A stretch of 64,000 nucleotides of DNA from Teredinibacter haidensis (lineage in GTDB: Bacteria; Pseudomonadota; Gammaproteobacteria; Pseudomonadales; Cellvibrionaceae): assembly GCF_014211975.1 (NCBI RefSeq), contig NZ_CP060084.1, positions 4,103,001 through 4,167,000 on the forward strand. The letters run 5' to 3'. Positions 60,085 through 64,000 of the stretch are shown here, one piece after another (within the stretch, counting starts at the first letter, position 1; each line of letters opens with the position of its first letter). A program made the translations under genes and the position numbers. The notes beneath the pieces were generated by a model. That model did not search any database. It had not been told where the DNA came from and saw only the letters and a list, made by a program, of their open reading frames with translations.

Positions 60085-62103
60085 TCAATCAAACATACTT
60101 TTGATCGATGAAAAGGTTTCGGCGCCTTTTTTCTCCAGCTGCTCTTTACTGACGGGGCTAAAGCCCTCTCGTTCAATGTCCTCCTCGGGTAATTCATCTA
60201 GAAAACGACTATAGGTCGTTTCGACTTTTTCGCCGAATTGTTTGCGGGTTTTGGTTAGCGTCATGGTTAGTGTCTTTTGGGCTCGGGTGATACCCACGTA
60301 GGTCAGGCGACGTTCTTCCTCGATATTGTTTTCTTCAATACTGTTGCGGTGAGGCAGCAGTTCCTCTTCCATTCCTACAAGGTAGACATGGGGGAACTCT
60401 AGGCCCTTTGAGGCATGAAGCGTCATTAGTTGCACCCGGTCGGTTACATCTTCTTCATCCTGTCGGTCGAGCAAGTCCTGCAGAACAAGGCGGGCCACTG
60501 CTTGATTAATACGTTCTTCACCGGTAAGCGTTTCGTCTTCGTTTTTCTCCAGTGAAGATCGAATGGAATCCACCAGAATCCATACATTGGCCATGCGCTT
60601 TTCGGCGACGGTTGGCGTGGTGGTATTCTGGTAGAGCCAGCCTTCGTAGTCGATGTCTTCGATCATTTCCCGTATGGCAGCGATAGGGTCATTATTGTGG
60701 CAGTTGTCGCGCACACGATGCAGCCACGCGCAGAAGCCCTGCAGACGTTCTAGGCCTTTTTTAGGAATGATTGACTGTAGCCCAACTTCTTCGCAGGCAG
60801 TTAACAGGCTGATTTCGCGCTCGGTGGAATAGGTTCCCAATGCTTCTAGGGTGCCGGTGCCAATTTGTCGCCGTGGGGTGTTAATCACGCGTAGAAAGGC
60901 GTTGTCGTCGCTCGGGTTGACCAGCAAGCGGAGATAGCCCATCACATCTTTGATCTCTGCGCGGGCGAAAAAGCTGGTGCCACCGCTAATGTTGTAGGGG
61001 ATTTGGTGGTGTTGGAGCTTTAATTCTAGCAAGCGGGATTGGTGGTTGCCGCGGTAGAGCACTGCGAAATCACGAAATTTACACTGACGGCGCAGTCGCT
61101 GGGTAAGGATTTCCGTGGCGACGCGTTCTGCTTCCGCATCCTCCGTGGTGCAGCGAATGAGCCTAAGCGGTTCGCCCAGTCCTAGTTCGCTCCACAGAGT
61201 TTTATCGAATTCGTGGGGGTTGTGCGCGATGAGTTCATTGGCGACTTTTAGAATGCGCGCCGTTGAGCGGTAGTTCTGTTCCAGCTTGATGAGTTGGAGG
61301 CTAGGAAAGTCCTGCTTTAATAAGCTGAGGTTTTCTGGGCGGGCCCCCCGCCAGGCGTAAATGGACTGGTCATCATCACCCACCACTGTCAGCGCACCGC
61401 GGTGACCAACAAGGTGTTTGACCAGTTCGTATTGGCTAGAGTTTGTGTCCTGATATTCGTCTACCAACAAGTAGCGGATGCGCTGCCGCCAACGCCCGAG
61501 AACTTCTTCATTGGAGGCAAAGAGCTGGGAGGGGAGGCGAATTAAGTCGTCGAAATCGACTGCATTGTAGGCTCTTAAGGCCTTGTTGTAGCGTTCATAT
61601 ATCAGGGCCCAGGTTTGTTCCCCTGCACTTTCAGCCATTTCCAGGGCTTGCTGTGGCTCTACAAGGCCACTTTTCCAGTTGGAAATCTGATGTTGGACGT
61701 TTTGGATTAAATCCGTATCCAGATCACCGTCCTTCAACATGATTTCTTTTATAAGCGCGCCAGCGTCCTCGGCATCGAAAATGGTAAAGCCGGATTTGTA
61801 GCCCAAATGCTTGAGTTCGCGGCGGATGATATTCAAGCCGAGATTGTGGAAGGTCGACACGGTAAGGCCTCGCGAGGCTCGGCCATTCACCAGTTTTCCG
61901 ACGCGCTCCTTCATCTCACGAGCGGCCTTATTGGTGAAGGTAACCGCCGCGATATGGCGCGCAGGCATACCGCACTGCTCTATCAAGTAGGCGATTTTAC
62001 GCGTGATAACGCTGGTTTTACCACTCCCGGCTCCGGCCAGCACGAGGCATGGACCATCAATGTAGAGTACGGCTTCTTTCTGACGGGGGTTTAGCTGCGC
62101 CAC
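60085..62103 (-). CDS. rep: ATP-dependent DNA helicase Rep
   Basis: 672 residues, UvrD/Rep superfamily 1A helicase that removes proteins ahead of replication forks. Motif I AGAGSGKT is near residues 22-29, motif II is DEYQDTN near 218, GDDDQSIYAWRGARPENL is motif III, and MTLHASKGLEFPHVYLVGMEE and RRLTYVGITRAQ are motifs V-VI. The length equals E. coli Rep (673), and the N-terminal MAQLNPRQKEAVLYIDGP fits Rep rather than UvrD. It stands alone. Confidence 0.95.
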   Translation of the reverse strand: MAQLNPRQKEAVLYIDGPCLVLAGAGSGKTSVITRKIAYLIEQCGMPARHIAAVTFTNKAAREMKERVGKLVNGRASRGLTVSTFHNLGLNIIRRELKHLGYKSGFTIFDAEDAGALIKEIMLKDGDLDTDLIQNVQHQISNWKSGLVEPQQALEMAESAGEQTWALIYERYNKALRAYNAVDFDDLIRLPSQLFASNEEVLGRWRQRIRYLLVDEYQDTNSSQYELVKHLVGHRGALTVVGDDDQSIYAWRGARPENLSLLKQDFPSLQLIKLEQNYRSTARILKVANELIAHNPHEFDKTLWSELGLGEPLRLIRCTTEDAEAERVATEILTQRLRRQCKFRDFAVLYRGNHQSRLLELKLQHHQIPYNISGGTSFFARAEIKDVMGYLRLLVNPSDDNAFLRVINTPRRQIGTGTLEALGTYSTEREISLLTACEEVGLQSIIPKKGLERLQGFCAWLHRVRDNCHNNDPIAAIREMIEDIDYEGWLYQNTTTPTVAEKRMANVWILVDSIRSSLEKNEDETLTGEERINQAVARLVLQDLLDRQDEEDVTDRVQLMTLHASKGLEFPHVYLVGMEEELLPHRNSIEENNIEEERRLTYVGITRAQKTLTMTLTKTRKQFGEKVETTYSRFLDELPEEDIEREGFSPVSKEQLEKKGAETFSSIKSMFD

Positions 62104-62386
62104 GCTGCGATCCTGGGATAAAGGGCGAGCGATTTTAACAGATTCTGGTCTGTTAATAATCTGTTAGTCATCGTTTGTGGCGTTAGGTTACAGGCTGTCG
62201 ACAGTGTTACAGCGAGATGAAACAGCGCATAACCGACAGAAAGAGGGGCGTTAGAGGTAAATGTTTGAACGTACCTACTAGCATTGGGACTGTATTTGGG
62301 CGGTGATCAGCGTTTCCCTAGAAATAAGTGGGGGCCGCAAAGCTTTCAGATACTCCCATAGTGCTGGTAAATTTTATTTGGAGCTA

Positions 62387-63400
62387 TTAGTTGAGGTTGT
62401 CAATTTCAACAATGATCCGTCGAATAATATGCAAAGCGGAATCAATACCCTGCATATCCGTATACAAATTCCCATCATTCCCTGAGTGATGGCCGTGCCC
62501 AATAGGTTTCATTACAAAAACGAGATGCTCGGAATCCAAATCAATTGTTGTTTGATAAATAATGGACGGCTGCGCTGGGTTTCCGCTACCGCTATAGATG
62601 GGGTCTTCCGGATAACGGTCTTTTGTATAGTATCGGTTGTAGTCGAACGAACGGTTTATCTCGGCCAGAACCTGGAATCGACGTAAGGACTGGGGCAGGC
62701 GAGCTTTAAGTGTGAAGTGTCCTTTTGGTGTGGCGCCTGTGAGCGCGTCAAGTTTAGTGGCCTGGTTGCCCTGCTGCCATTTGTGTAACCAGTAGGGAAA
62801 CGATTCTTTTCTTTCAACAATATCTGTTCGCAGTGGGTCGTGAGGAAATAGAAATGAGTAGCCGGTTTTAGCGGTAATAAATAACGTGCGAATATGGTTG
62901 TTTTCCATATTTTCTAACCAAAAGACCATCTGCGGCGGGCTGGTAATTATTTTTCCCCATATGAAGGGGGAAGCTCTGTCGCGGTAATTCTCGCCAGCCT
63001 TAACTTCGATACTAAGAACGTTTAATGCACTATCGACGTTTAGACGGAGCGTTTGATTTTGTTCGTCTACCACAACAGCCGTTTGCTTAATTTTATGACT
63101 GAAATCGAGAAAAGAAGATACAGGAATTAGCCTAAGGTAGGTTGCGGTTGTGGCCAGGAGAATTGTTCCTAAGGCCATTGCAACAATGGTTAGCGATAAC
63201 CGGCGGGTAAAGTAGCTTGCGAGTATTGTAAAATTATTACGGAGGTGAAAGATCGCGGTGATTACTAATAGAAATCCAAAGCAAATATGAATGCCATAAA
63301 AAAATGAGTTGTAAGGTATGAAATATAAAATTACCCCGCTTACGGAGAGAGCTAAAAAAATGATTAGGAGAAAAAGAGATGCATAGAGTTTGTTTTTCAT
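62387..63400 (-). CDS. Membrane protein with DUF4405-like N-terminus and DUF2271-like periplasmic domain
   Basis: 337 residues. Three hydrophobic helices (~7-28, 34-52, 70-90) carry His38 and His52, which could bind haem as in DUF4405-type proteins. A periplasmic domain follows. It contains LDALTGATPKG at 217-227, which fits the ApbE flavinylation pattern D-x-x-T-G-A-T, with Thr224 as candidate FMN site. The later segment EINRSFDYNRYY with GHGHHSGNDGN resembles DUF2271 proteins. A role in membrane electron transfer is therefore possible. It lies nine bases from the truncated hydrolase gene on the same strand. Confidence 0.65.
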   Translation of the reverse strand: MKNKLYASLFLLIIFLALSVSGVILYFIPYNSFFYGIHICFGFLLVITAIFHLRNNFTILASYFTRRLSLTIVAMALGTILLATTATYLRLIPVSSFLDFSHKIKQTAVVVDEQNQTLRLNVDSALNVLSIEVKAGENYRDRASPFIWGKIITSPPQMVFWLENMENNHIRTLFITAKTGYSFLFPHDPLRTDIVERKESFPYWLHKWQQGNQATKLDALTGATPKGHFTLKARLPQSLRRFQVLAEINRSFDYNRYYTKDRYPEDPIYSGSGNPAQPSIIYQTTIDLDSEHLVFVMKPIGHGHHSGNDGNLYTDMQGIDSALHIIRRIIVEIDNLN

Positions 63401-63409
63401 GCTATGTTT

Positions 63410-64000
63410 TTAACAGAAACTTTCTTGAAGCCAAGCTGTAATTCTGTCAATTACCTGTTTGCGTGCCTTTCCTCTGGAAAATGTGTGATCAAAGTAAGGG
63501 TACATTTGTACTTGAAGTAAGTCTTTGGTGTCTAAAGGGGCTAAAACGTCTTTTAGTTGATTTTGATAGTTGCAATAATATTCAACTCCCCGGGTAAAGA
63601 CGTATAGCATTCGAACGCTTCTTTCCAGAAGCGATGAGAAATCGAGGCAAAGTTTTTCTTTAGAGGGAAATGCGCGAGCTAAAGCTTCAGATTTTTGATC
63701 AAATACGCCTTTGTGCTCGGTGCAACAACGTTTTTTAAACAATTTCAATATTTTTTCCTTTATAAAACGGGGGGAGGAAAATCTGTTACTGTAATACTTT
63801 ATTGAATACTTGTAATTTTTAGGGCAATAGCCATCAAGATTAACGGTTCCGATTACTCGAGAATCCAGAGTGGCTACTCTGTGGGAATTGTCGGCACCGG
63901 AACATAGCCCCATTAATACGAATTTATTCTGATGATAAGCGCCAGACAAGTAATCCATGGTTTCACTAAGATCTGCTATAGATGCTGGTGAGGAGTCCGG
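63410..64000 (-). CDS. Alpha/beta hydrolase, exosortase hydrolase 1-like, 5'-truncated by the window edge
   Basis: Partial: the reading frame stays open to the window end (… DSSPASIADLSETMDYL before the first internal ATG), so the N-terminus lies outside. GLCSGADNSH shows a Cys at the nucleophile position, as in domain 2 of the two double hydrolases in the locus, and FDHTFS supplies a candidate His. It probably belongs to the exosortase-type hydrolase group. It precedes the DUF4405-like gene with a nine-base gap, probably in one operon. Confidence 0.75.
   Translation of the reverse strand, partial: PDSSPASIADLSETMDYLSGAYHQNKFVLMGLCSGADNSHRVATLDSRVIGTVNLDGYCPKNYKYSIKYYSNRFSSPRFIKEKILKLFKKRCCTEHKGVFDQKSEALARAFPSKEKLCLDFSSLLERSVRMLYVFTRGVEYYCNYQNQLKDVLAPLDTKDLLQVQMYPYFDHTFSRGKARKQVIDRITAWLQESFC

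Noticed and set aside
1..64000. CRISPR array or phage genes
   Set aside because: No regularly spaced direct repeats, cas genes or phage structural genes were found.

Overview
The window reads as a chromosome segment of a marine, polysaccharide-degrading gammaproteobacterium of the Cellvibrionales type (Teredinibacter/Saccharophagus/Cellvibrio relatives). The evidence is the RapA, HemH, Rep and cytochrome c5-like core genes, and above all a secreted GH5 mannanase with three CBM10 modules joined by long polyserine linkers, an architecture typical of that group. No insertion sequence, phage or CRISPR array was seen.

Layout. 1-8.9 kb: housekeeping and degradative genes (GIY-YIG protein, rapA, mannanase, RNA m5U methyltransferase, hemH, small conserved proteins). 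9.1-58.8 kb: one very large exopolysaccharide/exosortase A (XrtA, PEP-CTERM) locus. 59-64 kb: tRNA-Arg, a periplasmic cytochrome c, rep, a membrane protein with a possible flavinylation motif, and an alpha/beta hydrolase cut by the window edge.

The exosortase locus has four parts. (a) Export and assembly genes at 9.1-14 kb: initiating sugar transferase, export lipoprotein, chain-length protein, outer-membrane barrel. Next come a FemAB-like protein, a deacetylase and a beta-helix protein. (b) A leftward run of 11 genes at 19.9-33.9 kb: five GT4 glycosyltransferases, two membrane acyltransferases, O-antigen ligase, flippase, deacetylase and asparagine-synthase-like amidotransferase. (c) A rightward run from 34.8 kb: exosortase A with an EpsI domain, GT2, DegT-type aminotransferase, hydrolase and GNAT. 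(d) At 40-56 kb, a module not part of the usual exosortase set as I know it. It holds an HMG-CoA-synthase-like enzyme, two MaoC-type hot-dog proteins, two carrier proteins, an acyl-CoA-dehydrogenase-like flavoprotein, an amino acid:[carrier protein] ligase (a SerRS-like catalytic core without a tRNA-binding arm), a DUF1839 protein, a cytosolic GH2 enzyme, two double-domain alpha/beta hydrolases with a Cys in the nucleophile position, a sulfotransferase, a lipoprotein methyltransferase homologue and a second FemAB/CelD-like acyltransferase. The TPR lipoprotein PrsT closes the locus.

The most interesting reading is that this organism makes an aminoacyl group on a carrier protein and uses it to decorate, or build part of, the exosortase-associated polysaccharide. 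Two observations support this. The complete aminoacyl-carrier-protein loading module sits inside the polysaccharide locus. The FemAB-family transferase at 14.0-15.4 kb carries an N-terminal ~110-residue domain that looks like the tRNA-binding coiled-coil arm of seryl-tRNA synthetase, the part missing from the ligase 30 kb away. DUF1839 also shows a Cys/His/Asp pattern like papain-fold acyltransferases such as BtrH, which take acyl groups from a carrier protein. These functional links are inferences from sequence and context. No PEP-CTERM substrate protein, PrsK/PrsR regulator, tyrosine kinase or exosortase-associated acyl-CoA ligase is visible in the window.
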